DNA of 64,000 bases from Ramazzottius varieornatus (lineage: Eukaryota; Tardigrada; Eutardigrada; Parachela; Ramazzottiidae). Location: contig BDGG01000002.1 of assembly GCA_001949185.1 (NCBI GenBank), positions 5,322,448 through 5,386,447 of the forward strand, written 5' to 3'. The translations under genes and the position numbers were made by a program. Under the pieces are notes generated by a model. The model was given only the letters and a program-made list of their open reading frames with translations, ran no database searches and was not told where the DNA came from. Shown here piece by piece: positions 48,392-63,916 of this stretch (positions are counted from its first letter, which is position 1; every line of letters begins with the position of its first letter).

Positions 48392-50043
48392 ATGAGGATA
48401 CCTTCGCATGTTTCCGTTTGCCTTATATGTCTCGTCTACTGCATAGCAGACTGCTTGTCGGGGTAAGAGCAAGATCATCCGATCATCCCATTATCCCAAC
48501 GCAGTCGTCTTCAGCGACATCAGGGTTACAGATCGCTGTCGTTCTTGGGAACGCTGGAGTGTGCTTGTCGTCTGACCGCCGTATATCCTCTTGGTCTTTC
48601 GTAGGAGGGATTTTTACAAGATTTTGGGCGTGTCGAAAAATGCGAATGTGAACCAGATCAAGAAAGCCTACCGCAAACTTGCTAAAGATCTGCATCCGGA
48701 CAAGAATAAGGGCGACGCTAAGGCCCAGGAAAAATTCCAAGATCTCGGAGCAGCTTACGAGGTTCGTATAATGTGCGCTGTTTAGTACCGTTCTCTTCCT
48801 GTCCTCAAACTACCATACAAAGTATCTTCGTATATCAAATGCTCAATCAAGACAGTATCTGCAGGTTCTTTCGGACACAGAAAAGAGAGAGAAGTACGAC
48901 AAATTTGGAGAAGAAGGCATGAAGCAGAATGAAATGCACGGAGATCCATTTTCCAGGTACAGGCTCCATCCTAAAGCATTTGGGTAGCAGTCGCGAAACC
49001 CGCACCTCCTATTCGGAATATGATGATTATGTCTTTGTGGACAGCTTTTTCGGGGACTTTGGCTTTTTCGGCGGCGGTGGAAACGCCCGTGGACAGCAGG
49101 AAACGCCCAAAGGAGCAGACGTTACGATCGACCTGGAGGTTACTCTCGAAGAACTTTACTCGGGAAACTTTGTCGAGGTAAAGCGTTAACGAAACAAACC
49201 GTAAATCAGTCTGACTGATGTTTTTCCGTTTTCACTTAGGTTGTGAGGAATAAGCCCGTAGCCAGGCCGGCAAGCGGAACCCGAAAGTGCAACTGTCGTC
49301 AAGAAATGGTTACACATCAGATGGGACCAGGACGATTCCAAATGACTCAAAATACTGTTTGTGATCAATGTCCGAACATTCAGTAAGTTCCTCTTCGAAC
49401 ATCCCAGCAGAAAGATTCTTAGCCAAGTTTGTTTTAGATATGTTACCGAGGAAAAGTTGCTGGAGATAGAAATCGAAGCAGGGATGCAGGATGGCCAGAA
49501 GCATACATTTGTGGCTGAAGGCGAACCTCACATGGACGGAGAACCCGGTGATCTCATCGTCAGGATAGTGACGAAGCCGCATCCGGTGTTCGAAAGACGC
49601 GGCAACGACCTGTACTGTAATGTATCCATATCGCTTCAAGAAGCTCTAACGGGATTCGAAATGCAGCTGAAGCACCTCGATGGACATTTTGTACGTATAG
49701 AACTTCATTCCCCACTGTCATCTTTCTACAGCATTTCTGTGGTTGATTTCAGGTGCCAGTTTCAAGGGAAACAACGACGTGGCCAGGTGCTCGTATAAAG
49801 AAAAAGGACCAGGGGATGCCGAATTATGAGAATAATGATCAGTTTGGCACTCTCTTCATCACTTTTGATGTCCACTTTCCTAAAGAAGCTTTTAGCAGCG
49901 AGGATAAAGAAAGTAAGTAGAAAAGTTGCCCTGTTTTGCTGACGAACGCTCACGATGACTTCGTTCTTCTTCCAGCTTTGAAAAGGATCCTGAAGCAAGA
50001 TAGCGTCAAGCCAAAGGTTTACAATGGTCTACGTGGTTTCTAG
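48392..50043 (+). CDS. DNAJB11: ER-lumenal Hsp40 co-chaperone DNAJB11/ERdj3
   Basis: J-domain co-chaperone of BiP that binds unfolded clients in the ER lumen. Exons 48392-48462, 48605-48761, 48865-48956, 49045-49177, 49240-49382, 49438-49690, 49753-49912, 49976-50043; 358 codons, the same as the human protein. Exon 1 encodes a signal peptide ([17 protein letters not shown] ...) that ends just before [11 protein letters not shown]. The J domain carries HPD (DLHPDKN). A Gly/Phe segment follows ([12 protein letters not shown]), then the substrate-binding beta domain with the CNC / CDQC cysteine pairs, [20 protein letters not shown], and the family ending KVYNGLRGF. There is no KDEL, as usual for ERdj3. 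It converges on the mannosidase gene 3', another early secretory pathway protein. Confidence 0.97.
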
Positions 50044-50456
50044 GCTCTTTCATTTGTTTCTGAAGAGATTCACTTTGCCTTGTTAATATTTATTTCGAAT
50101 TTGTTGTTTGAGTTAATGAATTTTGCACTAAGGGCGTTTTTTACAGTAATTTTGATCGACAGTTTTCTCAATGAACATCTTCATTCATTCACTACCGTAC
50201 TGCACCATAAGCCTTTCACTGTAAGAGCTACTTGTGGCTCGAGAAAAATGTGAACCACCGGAGCAGAAAGAAAGGACATTTAAATTGAGAGGTACAAATG
50301 TGACAAAGTAAAGATCTTCAGAGTACCACTAGAGAAAGCAAAAACTCAAACGAACCGGAAGTTGACCATCCACCCTATAAAAGTTCTCAAAAGTACTAAT
50401 CAAGTAAAAATCGGACCGGTAATGCGAACAATCAAACGCCCTTAACTCAGGCCCCT
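50044..50456. other. Convergent 3' intergenic spacer
   Basis: About 410 bp between the DNAJB11 and mannosidase stop codons. It is AT-rich and shows no coding signal, so it presumably holds both 3' UTRs. Confidence 0.5.
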
Positions 50457-53164
<2,708 letters not shown>

Positions 53165-54785
53165 GACACGAGGCGTCCCTCCTTAACTCCATTCAGCTGC
53201 TACGTCGTATCCATAAACCCTCGTGGTGGATGTGTAGCGTGTAACCACCTGCACCATCAATGCAGCTTCTAAGCACACAGTAGTCCACCAGGAACAGATG
53301 CGTAGTCCCAATACAGAAGTTTTGGAGATGTTGATCCTTGAAGAAATCAAAAGAATTAGATCCCAGAATCTCGAAGATCTGTCTGATACTCATTGAGATC
53401 TGCCACATGTTTCAGAGGTTGGCACGTAAGGCATAAGAGGACAGGTTTTCTGTGTATATACGAGAACTGTACGTATGTGTATGTGACATTTACAGTCAAC
53501 AGGAAATTTGCACCTCATCACATGCAGCCATATGTACGTGCTCAACCAGCACCGACCTTGTTCGGCACGCTGTATCAAACAACAGGCTATGGAAAACACG
53601 AGAGACTAGATACGAAGCCGATAGGTGAACTCCGCCAGAAGCAACCCAGCAGCCGAAGGCACAAATTATGAGTATGAAAGCTTCTTATTGAATGTCACGG
53701 TCAAACTAGCGAGCTGTTCTCGATGGGACCGGGAAGTCCTAGTTGAACAGTACAATTCGCTGAATTTCTCTCCTTAAATCGAATGTCCAAACAAAGTTCT
53801 ACACTTATGCAGCGATTCCACTTCATCACGGAGAACCATTAAGGACCTCCGTCAGGAGCTCCGTAACGAGTGATTCTACTTTCGATCATTTCGAGTTGGT
53901 TATGACAGGAGAAGTGGAATCACTCATTTCGGAGCTCTTGACGGAAGTCCGTGATAGCTTCTCGTAATGACTTCTATATGACTTTACGTAAATTAAGAAA
54001 AGTGCGAAATGCACCGCGTCCGACCTGAGCGATAACGCGACACAACATTCGGTTGATTGAAATATATGGTGGTTTGAACGGAATACCCGGAAATATTATT
54101 GTAGCTACCTCTTCATTATTGTATTCGTTGTGAATTTATGATAATTAAGTATATATACTCGAATGAGAGGAATATACATGTAGAACTTTCGACAAGAAAT
54201 CACGACAGTTATGAGGTATATTCTACTTCCTCGTTCCAGCCAGTAATCAGAAATACGTGATGGGTCCGGAGATTGCTCCTCTCCCGAGATGACTTTTTGC
54301 GTGATGGTTTTTTCCAGTTATGGTAATGGAAAATTTTCGTAAAGAGCAAAAACGCGCCAGTTACGAGAAGTGGAATCGCTGCACTAGCCCAAACAGTGCG
54401 GTATTTCGATCCGTCCAAGACCAGAACCGACGAAGCGATCGCAGGCAATTTAGATGTTTTAATACAGATGTCCGGGAGTTTACAGACAGGAACAATATAT
54501 GAAACCTATAAAATTCAAAATACTTTCAATTCTCTTCGTAGACTCCATGCATAGTATTCAGACAAATATCACAGGGTTTCAACAGCACCGCCGAGTAAGG
54601 TTCGCACATCGGCAAACTCATCCCAATAAAACACATAGGTCTTGTAAAAGCAAAGAAACTGCAGGCTGTATAACAGCCACGGAAGCCTAAAATCTCGGCA
54701 AGGAATGGCATAAATGCCTTGAAAGGCTGACGGGGATCATCAAATGTTAGTGACCGCTAAAACCTCAAAAACTTGATAAAAAAAG
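53165..54785. other. Intergenic between mannosidase and PLC-beta
   Basis: No recognised exon. It contains a foldback at 53842-53985 and AT-rich DNA. It presumably holds the mannosidase promoter and PLC-beta 3' UTR. A hydrophobic minus-strand frame at 54209-54448 (IPLLVTGAFLLFTKIF) has no supporting context. Confidence 0.45.
53842..53985. repeat. Foldback repeat
   Basis: Arms of about 45 bp share GGACCTCCGTCAGGAGCTCC and GTGATTCTACTT, matched by reverse-complement sequence around 53925-53975. The CTCCGT motif recurs several times. A decayed hairpin element upstream of the mannosidase gene. Confidence 0.7.
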
Positions 54786-57700
54786 TCACTGTGCGGACAA
54801 ATGCTTCTCTTTCAACTCTTCCTCCAGACTGCGACATTTCGATGCACACTTGTTTTCGAGCTCCTGCTGGACATGAGCTCGCTCTCTTTTCACTCTCCCT
54901 AAAAGCACTTGGACTTCCTACAAGATTAAAATCATTGCTGAAATAGGTTGTTATACCAAAATATTTCCGTATGACGATTCTTACCTCCGCCAACGTCTTC
55001 TTTCTTTCCTCGTAGAACGCGTCATACTTCTTGGCAATCGCGACAGCTTGGTGGATATTCTTCTGAGTTATATCGTCCCGTCGTTGGTCGAACTGGACCT
55101 TGTCCAAATTCTGCGCTTTCAGCTCTGCCATTTCTTTCGCCGCCACTTGGCTCAGCTTGTTCTTCATCTCGTCAACGTTAACCTTGCTGGCATTCTTCAG
55201 CTGTTCAGTCAGTACGATCTGCTGCAGTTTGATCTCTGCTTCCATCGCCTGATAGAATTCTTCGTGGTACCCCATGTTAATATCAAACTCTTTCTCATAC
55301 AGCTCTTTCCTCAGCGCACCTAACGTCTCTGCATGCTTTTTGCACAAGTCCCACCTCTGGCTTTCATGGGACTTCAACAGCGTATCCAAGTCCCGTTCCG
55401 TCTTACTTCCTTTACTTATCATCTTTTCTAACGCCATTCTTTGCTTGTTATGCTCGACCATCATTCTTCCTTGTTCTTTGTCGTAGGCGCTCTCCAAATG
55501 CTTCACGTTGGTGTCATACTTGGACTGAAGTTTCAGCAGTTCTTTGTTTTGTTTCACGCAGATCTTCTTCAGGGCTTTGCTTTGTTGTTTGAGCTCTTCG
55601 ATGCTTGGTGCGCGAACTGCGAGCAAACGATTCTGGACAGCACGGTCGTCCGAGTTCTCTGCAACGATGGAGGCACGCTTAGGAACGTGCGGAGTACCCG
55701 GAGGAGGAACGCCAGGCAAGGGCTTCGGACGGTCGCCCGACATAGATTCGGACCGAAATCTTTCCAGTGGAGAAGGTCTCGGGTCTTTGACCACTGCTGG
55801 ATCTCTGGGCGATCGGGCAAGGATGGGTGTCTCAGGACGATGGTCACCGTTGATATCCCCCTCGGAATGACTGGTGACAAGTGCCCCATTCCCACGCAGA
55901 TCTTCCACTATATAAAGTACAGTCTGCACCGAAAATATCAACGAGCACTCTACACATTCCTAAACGTGTCCGGACCACCTAATGAGGTCATAGCAAAGTT
56001 AATAGGAAGAGCACGGTGAAGGCGTACCTTGCTCAATGACTGCAGGGTCTTGGTCTTCGAGGTCCTCGGTTAGATCGAGCAGTCGGTCCAGTTTCTCTTT
56101 CCGGTGGTGTTCCAGTTGGTAGGATATGGGGTTTTCCAGGGCATTGGCCAAATCGATTTGGAAAGAAGGAACGTAATCCTATGACCGAGAGCAAATATTA
56201 GCTTGAAGCTATCCCGACGACAGGGTGAAATTAGTTACAGTGACTTGCCTTTACGTCTACGAACACGAAGACAGTGGCGGGCAAAGTCTGACCGATTTCA
56301 TTCCGTAACACCACATGCCGGTATCCGGGACTAATTTTACTAACGGGAAGAAGACAGTGTCCGATAAGACGTGACGTTCTTTCCTCCCGGACGGAGATGC
56401 GAAGGTACGCCATTTCCGGCAGAGTGACCCGGAAGGAGAAAGGCTGATTAGATTGGTCATATTGTGGATTCATTCCGTTGTTTGGGCAAGACTTTGTTCG
56501 ATGATTCTTCTTGTCGATATCTACAAGAACGCAGCCAGAGTTATCCCAAATGTACACGCAGGACTAAAAATTATGGTACTGGCCGTTTCGCTACGGCGGT
56601 GCGGGAGCACGTGCGTATGCGACCGATTCACAGTAACACATTTTTCGAAACTTTTCTACGGTCGAATTTCCATTTTGCCGTCCTTTCCGTCTGTCCCATA
56701 ATTTTTACTGTACCATAATTTCTCGTCTTGCGTGTAGCCTTCGTCACATTCTCACCAGCCACAGTACGGGAAATGCATGCACAACGAAACTGCAAGCCGA
56801 AACTGTTATGTTACAGACTCACCAACAACAATGCCATACATGTCCACCTCAACGAAGCTGGAAATACGTTTGAAGCTAAGCATCAGTCCCGACAGAATTC
56901 GAATGGTCAACGCAGCCGGTACCACCCCGTCTAGTGGCGATTCCGTGAAGGGATCCAACGTGCGGTCCTTGCGTCTCATTAGCTCCGGTTTTATTAGAAA
57001 TCCACTCCTCCCATTCTGCTCAAACATCGCGGTGTTCAGTTGCATTCCTAAAACGAAACCTCATTAATTCACCCATCACGACTCCACTTGTGTCGTTTAT
57101 ACAGTATATACCATGAAGCGCAACGTTTCCAGTTAGCGTTCAGTCAAAACATACTATTACATTACAGCATGGTGACCAGGGAGAACGGATGCAGCCAACA
57201 TACCCAAGTCCGCTGTCTGGAAGTTCAGCGCAACCATTTGGCATCCGGAAGAAAAATAGAAGAAGGGAAGGAAGTTTGTGCTCTTCTGTAAAGCGAATTA
57301 CTCCCATGGGCAACAGGTTTTCATCTGTCTTCAGGACATTAGAGCGAGGTACTTACCACGCGCGTGCCATTAGGGTATATTCTGGTCAACTGCCGCTTGT
57401 TGAAATCGATAAAGTTTACAGGGTCCTTTTTCAGTAAAAGCATCGCTCGATCCTCCACCAGACTAACGCATTCATACGCGCGATTCCGTTTCTTGGCTAG
57501 TTCGAAAGAATCCAATCGTGTCGGTTGCACGTAATTGACCTGTTGATTGATGCACAACATTACTGCCATTCTTAAACCATGTTGAGATGAAACACATTCG
57601 ACTCATTGAGCATGAATGGCACTTACCAAGGCACTGAGTTCGGTTTCCACCATCGGGTTGCCCGAAGAAACCATCTGCCCGCTTTGGGAGACGGCGGTGA

Positions 57701-60362
57701 CACTGGCATCTAGTTCCACATCCGGACTGTCGTCCGGAGCAGCTTCCTCATCAGTGTCGGAATCGTCCATGACGTCCTCCAGTTCCGGTGTCAGGCGGTC
57801 ACCTCCTGCTGGGTCTTTGTACACGTTAGGCGGGGGACCTACTGTCGGGGCACGCTTCTTGTTCTTTATCAGAATCCTATTCTTCAGGTTCTCTGGAGAA
57901 GGGAGAAGAACACCGGATTCCAGTGCGTGTGTCGTCAAGGGTTTATCCAGAAGAGCAGGACCGAAAGCCCGTCTGAGAAAATAGTACCGCACGGTAAGAA
58001 CATGGCATTAAAAAGAAACAAACAGACGAATGCGACAAACAATATCATAGAAGTTAGCTATTCTGTTTTTCTGAATATATTTCTGAAAGAATGTTGACAA
58101 AAAGACTTTTCTGAAGATATGTCAGACATCGGAAAATGACTTCGCCCAGATCGTTTTCCAAAGTGGCGCACACTTTCGGCCAATTACAATGGAAACATGT
58201 GCCACTTGAGATAACAATCAGGGTAAATCATTTGCCGACGTCCTATTTGCAGATATGCGTATTAGATCTTACTTCAGGTAGCGACCTAGTTTATCCTGTA
58301 ATCTGGCCGAACATCGGTTTTCTAATGAAAGAATCAGAGGAAAATCCGAAGTTTTGAATGCGTAGTCGGCGATTGCGTCGAGAGCTTCCTTGATGCTGAT
58401 GGGAACAGTTAGAGTTCGCCCATGCGTGATGATCGGCTCATCGTTCTCGCCATCCCATACATCAAGCTCCACGCATCGGCAGCCAGATAACAGGGCCTAC
58501 AATAGGGAACAACATGAGACTGCATGCTCTCCAGACTCTTCAAGAATCTTTGACGCACCTGTCTGTACATTTCCGCGCTACTTTTTCCCTTGATTTGAGC
58601 GCCCAGAAGGTATGTGTTGTGCGATGAACTGAAAGAAACACAGTCATAAGTAATCTAATAATAACGTAAGGTGTACTTCGCTATGAAGTGTCTGCAGTTA
58701 AAACAACTTTCAATGCCGATCAATTTTTTCTTCATTCTTATAATGGAACACTAACAATCGGCAAGTGTTTTCTTTCCCAAAGCTTTGGGAACTTTTAACA
58801 GATTGTCCAAGAAGGGAAATCAACATTTTCCATTCTCAATCCCGGTCCGTGAGAGGGACGCATTGAGTTGGAACAGACCGGCTGCATCACTCAATTCGCA
58901 GTTCACGTAGCACATAACGATGGTTGCCTTCCAGAAAGACATGGATCGCCTGTCAGTCTGGCATCGTTGCCATCATATAGAATGCTCTATTAAGACATCA
59001 ACTTCTACATAATGTACATACTTGATAAAATAACTGGAAAGAGGCTGGGTCATGTCCTGGTGGATGGTGAAGTATGACGGGTGGACGATCAGGTTCTCAG
59101 CGCTCATCAAGTACCGCATTAGGCCATCCTGCATACAAGAAGGAAAAATGAAAAATTGAATATCCAGTGCATGTCTCAATAACAGCGTTAAGCTTCATTG
59201 TACTAATGAAATAGAAGCCAGAGCTTGCCTGTGAAAGCTGGTTGGCCGTCTTCATAGACTCGTGCGGTTCAAAATCGACAATCAATTTGCGTGCACCCTC
59301 GACGGTGGCATGCGGATGGAGGATTTCATTGAGACGCGGGTCGCGCTGCGTCCGATTAAGGAAATCCTTCACTTGTTCATCCGTCAAATACTTGACACTC
59401 TTCGAACCAGTCAAGCTCGTAAAGACTTGCTCGATGGCCTTCTCTTCCCCGGGACGCGGAACTATTTGCGAGTATAACCTGCGAAATGAATACCCAACAA
59501 ATTATGAACTGCATCAAAGAGATGAAAAACTAAAACGGACCTTAGCAAATCATTCACCATGACCGTTGTCCCAAGTGCCGCACGCTCTCGTCGTTATGGA
59601 CTGAGCGCGTGCGCCACATGGAGAACGATCTGGGTGACTTCATATCTGCCGACGTCCCAAACACCATCACCGAAATTCAAGACTGAAATATAAAAAAATA
59701 TTCGCATGAATAAAGGAAAGTATCGAAGTGCGACCAACCTCAAAAAGTCTTTGAACTGGAAATTTTCCAGTAGAATCGGGTCATTTTTATGTGCTTCGAG
59801 TGCCTTTTCGCAGCGGCGCCGATCATCCTTATCGGCATAGAAATACTGAATGATATCCTTGACGGCGATTCTAACCTCAGGCGCCGAAGTTATTTTTAGG
59901 CGTGTGTATATTTTCAAGAGGGTCCTCTCCAGACTGAGGTTGTATGTTTTGAAGTTGTAAGCCAGCTGGAATAATTCCTTAGTCCAAAAGTGTGCTTCGG
60001 CGCGTTTGGCAAATATGAAGCTAATGAAGCGCAAGTCCACATAGGAACTGCCCACCACCAGAGTCATGCACTTTTCTTCCAGAGGAATATCCCGCTCGCT
60101 GCCGATTAAGCACAGCTGCAGCAGCTTCGGATCGCGTGGTAATCTGGCCCTTTTAATGAAAAAAAAGAGAAAGCATTAGCAAACAACTACCACTTAGCTG
60201 TCACGCAAGTCGCCTTGCAATGTAAAGAAAGCCAGGAAGGAAAGAAAAGCCAGTGTTACCTTTTCTCGCCGATCCGAGTGTCACGAATCGAAGCCAAGTC
60301 CAGACATTCCGACTTACGATGCTGATCCGTGTAGAAGAGGAAAAAGCAATTGGGATCGACAC
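54786..60362 (-). CDS. Phospholipase C-beta, 5' exon(s) missing
   Basis: Gq-regulated enzyme that cleaves PIP2 to diacylglycerol and IP3 at the plasma membrane. Exons, 5'->3': 60260-60362, 59739-60149, 59229-59478, 59022-59128, 58559-58628, 58273-58496, 57627-57972, 57357-57539, 57204-57285, 56823-57047, 56249-56520, 56028-56178, 54985-55907, 54786-54917; about 1158 codons. Order: PH ([13 protein letters not shown]), EF hands ([19 protein letters not shown]), X box with catalytic His in [11 protein letters not shown] and EPIITHG and acidic VELDVWD, acidic X-Y linker, Y box ([18 protein letters not shown]), C2 ([11 protein letters not shown] ... SFVEVDMYG) and a long coiled-coil C terminus needed for Gq response. 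Linker and C terminus resemble PLCB1-3/Plc21C more than norpA. The Y-box motif usually reading RVDSSN is RVKSTN. Two introns use GC donors. Three MITE copies lie in introns or just upstream. Confidence 0.95.
58121..58245. mobile_element. MITE copy 11 (PLC-beta intron)
   Basis: Left end GTCAGACATCGGAAAATGAC, inner AAAGTGGCGCACACTTTCGG and ACATGTGCCACTTGAGA, right end ATTTGCCGACGTCC. It lies in the 57973-58272 intron. Confidence 0.85.
59548..59657. mobile_element. MITE copy 12 (PLC-beta intron)
   Basis: Left part CAAATCATTCACCATGACCG, inner CCAAGTGCCGCACGCTCTCG and GCGTGCGCCACATGGAGAAC, right end TCTGCCGACGTCCC. It lies in the intron between 59478 and 59739. Confidence 0.82.
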
Positions 60363-60509
60363 CTGGAAAGTCCAGCAGCTTTCGTGAAAACAACCGATAA
60401 TTAGGAGGCACAGATTAGAGCTTATTCCAGCGTAGCGGAAAAACCCAATTCTGCAAAATCAATAATATTTCCTCACTGCTCTCAAAACACAAATGGAAGG
60501 TTTCTGTTG

Positions 60510-60555
60510 TCATCAGCTGCAAGCGTGCGCCACTTGGGAAAACGATCTGGTTTTG
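60510..60555. mobile_element. MITE copy 13, right-half fragment
   Basis: Only AAGCGTGCGCCACTTGGGAA and AACGATCTGG remain, matching the right half of the inner palindrome. The left half is missing. Confidence 0.65.
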
Positions 60556-60572
60556 GTCCATTTGCACAGCTT

Positions 60573-60628
60573 ACAGATTATCAACCACCACCTTCCACAG
60601 ATTATCAACCACCACCTTCCACAGATTA
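60573..60628. repeat. 24-bp tandem repeat
   Basis: Two full copies and a short third of ACAGATTATCAACC plus ACCACCTTCC, starting at 60573, 60597 and 60621. It directly follows the MITE fragment. Confidence 0.88.
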
Positions 60629-63600
60629 CATTTTAGAAAATTTAACTCGTTTTTCCCATTGTGGATATCAAAAGTATACAGTATCACATGACTTCAACAT
60701 GTTAATGTTCGTATCAGCTAATGCGATGACAACGCGAAGTCTTTGAGGTTTGCCTACCGATGGTGACCGCGAGGACCTGGAGAGCTCCATGTTCATACTT
60801 GAGGGCTTTACATCCAGAAACCAGCGCTTGAGGCAACGTCAGCTCCCTTTGGAAGCTTTTTTCGTAGCTGGAAACTGCAGGCATCGGCATGATGTTCCCT
60901 CAAACTTCAACAGCGATCACGAGCCAGACGGAGTCCTGTCGAGACAGACAAGAAAGAAGGTCAAATACATATAAGTCCAACATGCATGATGTGACATATG
61001 TGATCGAGCGGATTCATATACAGGGCAGGTTTATTTGATATGCCTAATGCCTTTCCCCATATGGAGTCGTTATAGTCTCCGACCGGCGAGCACTCTAACC
61101 CGAATAAGAATAAAAGGCGACGGTGCGTTCAGTAATATTAATTTGAAAGCAATATAATCCCGTTGGCGGTGATGTACTCTCCGTTACTGACGCTCGGTCT
61201 TTTATGCTCCCAGATGTATGTTCCGTATAAACTCAACATGCAACCAGATTTTAACGTCGCCATCGATTATACTCAAGCAAAAGCCGCCAAATCCACTCAT
61301 TTTCCGCCGTGGCGGAATATGCCAGATTTTTGATGGGATATCGTCGAAATATTGATAGAAAACCACTTCACGTGGTCCCTGTTGGTATTCTTCAGCGATA
61401 TTAAAATTCGTAAGTCATCCACAATAATCCTCGGGTCGGAATAGGACCATTAAGTGAATATTCTCATTAGAATACTTGAAAGCACTTTGCCCACTTTTTG
61501 CCCTCTCCTGCAGATAACAGAGTGGAGGGCGAATAAACCTTCCACCCCTCCAGGTCTCCCGTCTTCAGAAACCATCTCGCAAACCCACCTTCTTCCGATG
61601 TTTCGCCACTTCCGTCTGAGATACGACATATCAGCAGAGCAACGCTTTCAGTTCCTATCTAAAATTCGATTTTGGTGGATAACAGATACCTATCAACTGT
61701 CAAGACTTCGATCAGACTGTATGGACCCTCACACTAAGTCTTCAAAAAACTCGGCAATAACAGGATGGAAAAATTGCTGATAAGGCAACTAAGACGCGCA
61801 AGACATGCATCTTCGTTGTATTGCAGCTAATGATGGGAAGCCATACATGCAAGTACAGACTAAGGTTCCTTACCTAGTGGTTTATGATTGTCTGATAAGA
61901 GTACTGTGGCACTTCCGGCTCCACAAGTCCCAGGTCCAATGCCGGAAATGCTGTACTAATCATATTGTAGCTCCAGCTTGAAGCAGGTATGGTGAAGAAA
62001 AAACGATCGAAGACGAATAAATGGTAAAGTCAACAGGCAGCATTCATCCGTGATACGTTTCTCCTGAAAAAGTTCCATTGTTCCATGTATACAAAAGATC
62101 TGAAAATCTTTCTATGTAGAGTGTAAGCGTAAATTCTTACCAGTCAAAGAATCCATTCGTTGCATTCTCCAGACTTTCTGGGCAGGGGAAGACATAAGAG
62201 GCGACATGGGTTCAACATGTGTGATGATCGCAGTTGACTACCATTCATGGAGGCGAAAGCGAAGAGCTGGTTGTGTCAGGGATGATATGGTCCAAAAGGC
62301 TGATGGGTTCAAACAGTCGCAGAGATTGATCGCCAAGCCCTGCGTGCAATATAAAGATGATATAGAAGTAATAGCGAGATGATGATACTGCAATTACCAC
62401 TGGATCGAACAATCGATCGGAGTATGGGCGCTGTGCTTGCATTCACAGTTCCATACAGACTGCGAGTATTCCTTACTCTGTGCGAGCTGCGAGATCCGAT
62501 CCGTAGATCGACAGCCTCCAGTTGCCGACTGCTCAAATGAAATTTACAGCACGCGACTTCAAGATCAAACACTCCACCAAGTGATCCCTAAATGCAGCAG
62601 CCTATGTGTGTTTTCCAGCATATTCCCACTCCCACTTCGCGGCTTCCTGCAATCCCAGATGTTAATCCCCTAAGTTTGGATACAGATCACGTATACTTAC
62701 AGTACTTGGTCCTCCGCTAAATCGACCAGCCCTCCTTCTTCGTAATGCAGTCAACAGTCTTCAGAATCTCCAACACACGTTCAGCCACCAACAGAGTGAC
62801 CCATAACAAAAATATCCGAGAATAAAACTCGACGGAAAGTTATAATAGAAAACGACCAGAAGTTAAGGGTAAACTCCTTGGCTAACTTAAATTGAGAAAA
62901 CGGGGCGGATCCGCATAAAGGGCGGATGATGAGAATTTTTATATAACGCGGAAGCTATTCTCTGGAGTCTCGACCTCTGGTCCCGAAAATGCGGACCTCT
63001 GTAGCCATTGCAGTTTCACTGATGGAAGAAGCCTTCTGTGTTCCAGGTCTTCTGAGCGAAGAATCTGATTCTCGCAACTTCGTCGCTCTCTGAAGTCGAT
63101 TTAAGTACGTACGTTTACACTTGGCCTTGGGTGTTTGAATCAGCTGTTTTCTGGTTGAAGACTGAAACTCTCTGATTGAGGAAATCAGATCTCAACGGCT
63201 TGTGGAGTCTGGGCACTTCCGGCAAGCTGAGCCGTGTTCTCGTAGAAGTTGTTATCACGACTTACGAGAATCTTTACAATTAACTCAGCGCGGACATTTT
63301 TTTATGAGAAGGACAAGGCAGAGGAAGCAGCTCTCTGCACTCTGCAGCAGCAGTACCTACCACCGCAAGAAAAGAGGATTGCTTACAGTGAGTTCGCTCG
63401 CATTAGTAGTGAACCAAGCCAGTGTTTTCCTTCATGCTGTTCAAACCGGTTGCATGCATGTAAGGCGTCAGCCAACTTCCGCTGGCATGCCTGAGCACAA
63501 CCGCATTTCTCTTTTGCCGTTTTTGTTGCAGGCATATGCACACCGAAATTCCACCATGATCGCACGTTGTTGCAAGGAGGATTTGTTGTTCTCCTAACAG

Positions 63601-63770
63601 TCGCCCACTTGGAAGATTTGAATCAAGATTCTCCAAGTATGAATGCCAGTTCGCTAACTACTCGTAGTTTACTCAAGCTCAGCTCGTTTCCATCTCTGGT
63701 ATTGTAATAATTTGCACGTGTTTTCGTAGGATCTTATCTCTTTTACGTGGTTTATCCGCCCGCATCAAAA

Positions 63771-63916
63771 ATGGAGAACATCCCTCTGAATCTTCCCTTC
63801 TTGTCCTCGTTGCCGTTCTTCAGTTCGTCCACCGTCGCCTTCGCCTGTCAGGTGGTGCTTATGGTCCTGGCTTGGTTTGTGGGAAGGATCCACTGGAGCC
63901 TTTGGTGGATTGTTCT
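63771..63916 (+). CDS. First coding exon of an unidentified membrane protein, 3' partial
   Basis: An ATG at 63771 (MENIPLNLPFLSSLPFFSSS) opens 48 codons and ends at a GT donor after 63916. A likely 5' UTR acceptor (TTTTCGTAG) is at 63729. The protein has one long hydrophobic stretch (VAFACQVVLMVLAWFVG), a short polar turn (RIH) and a second (WSLWWIVL), which suggests a membrane hairpin. N-terminal hairpins of this kind occur in extended synaptotagmins, but too little is visible to assign the family. The rest of the gene lies beyond the window. Confidence 0.5.

Larger units (their letters stand above)
60363..63770. other. Divergent region between PLC-beta and the last gene
   Basis: About 3.4 kb. 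It must contain the missing N-terminal PLC-beta exon(s) or they lie beyond; I could not identify one. A MITE fragment (60510-60555) and a 24-bp tandem repeat (60573-60628) are present. No recognisable open frame otherwise. Confidence 0.45.

Noticed and set aside
63771..63916. Firm assignment to extended synaptotagmin
   Set aside because: Only a generic membrane hairpin is visible; no SMP or C2 domain lies inside the window.
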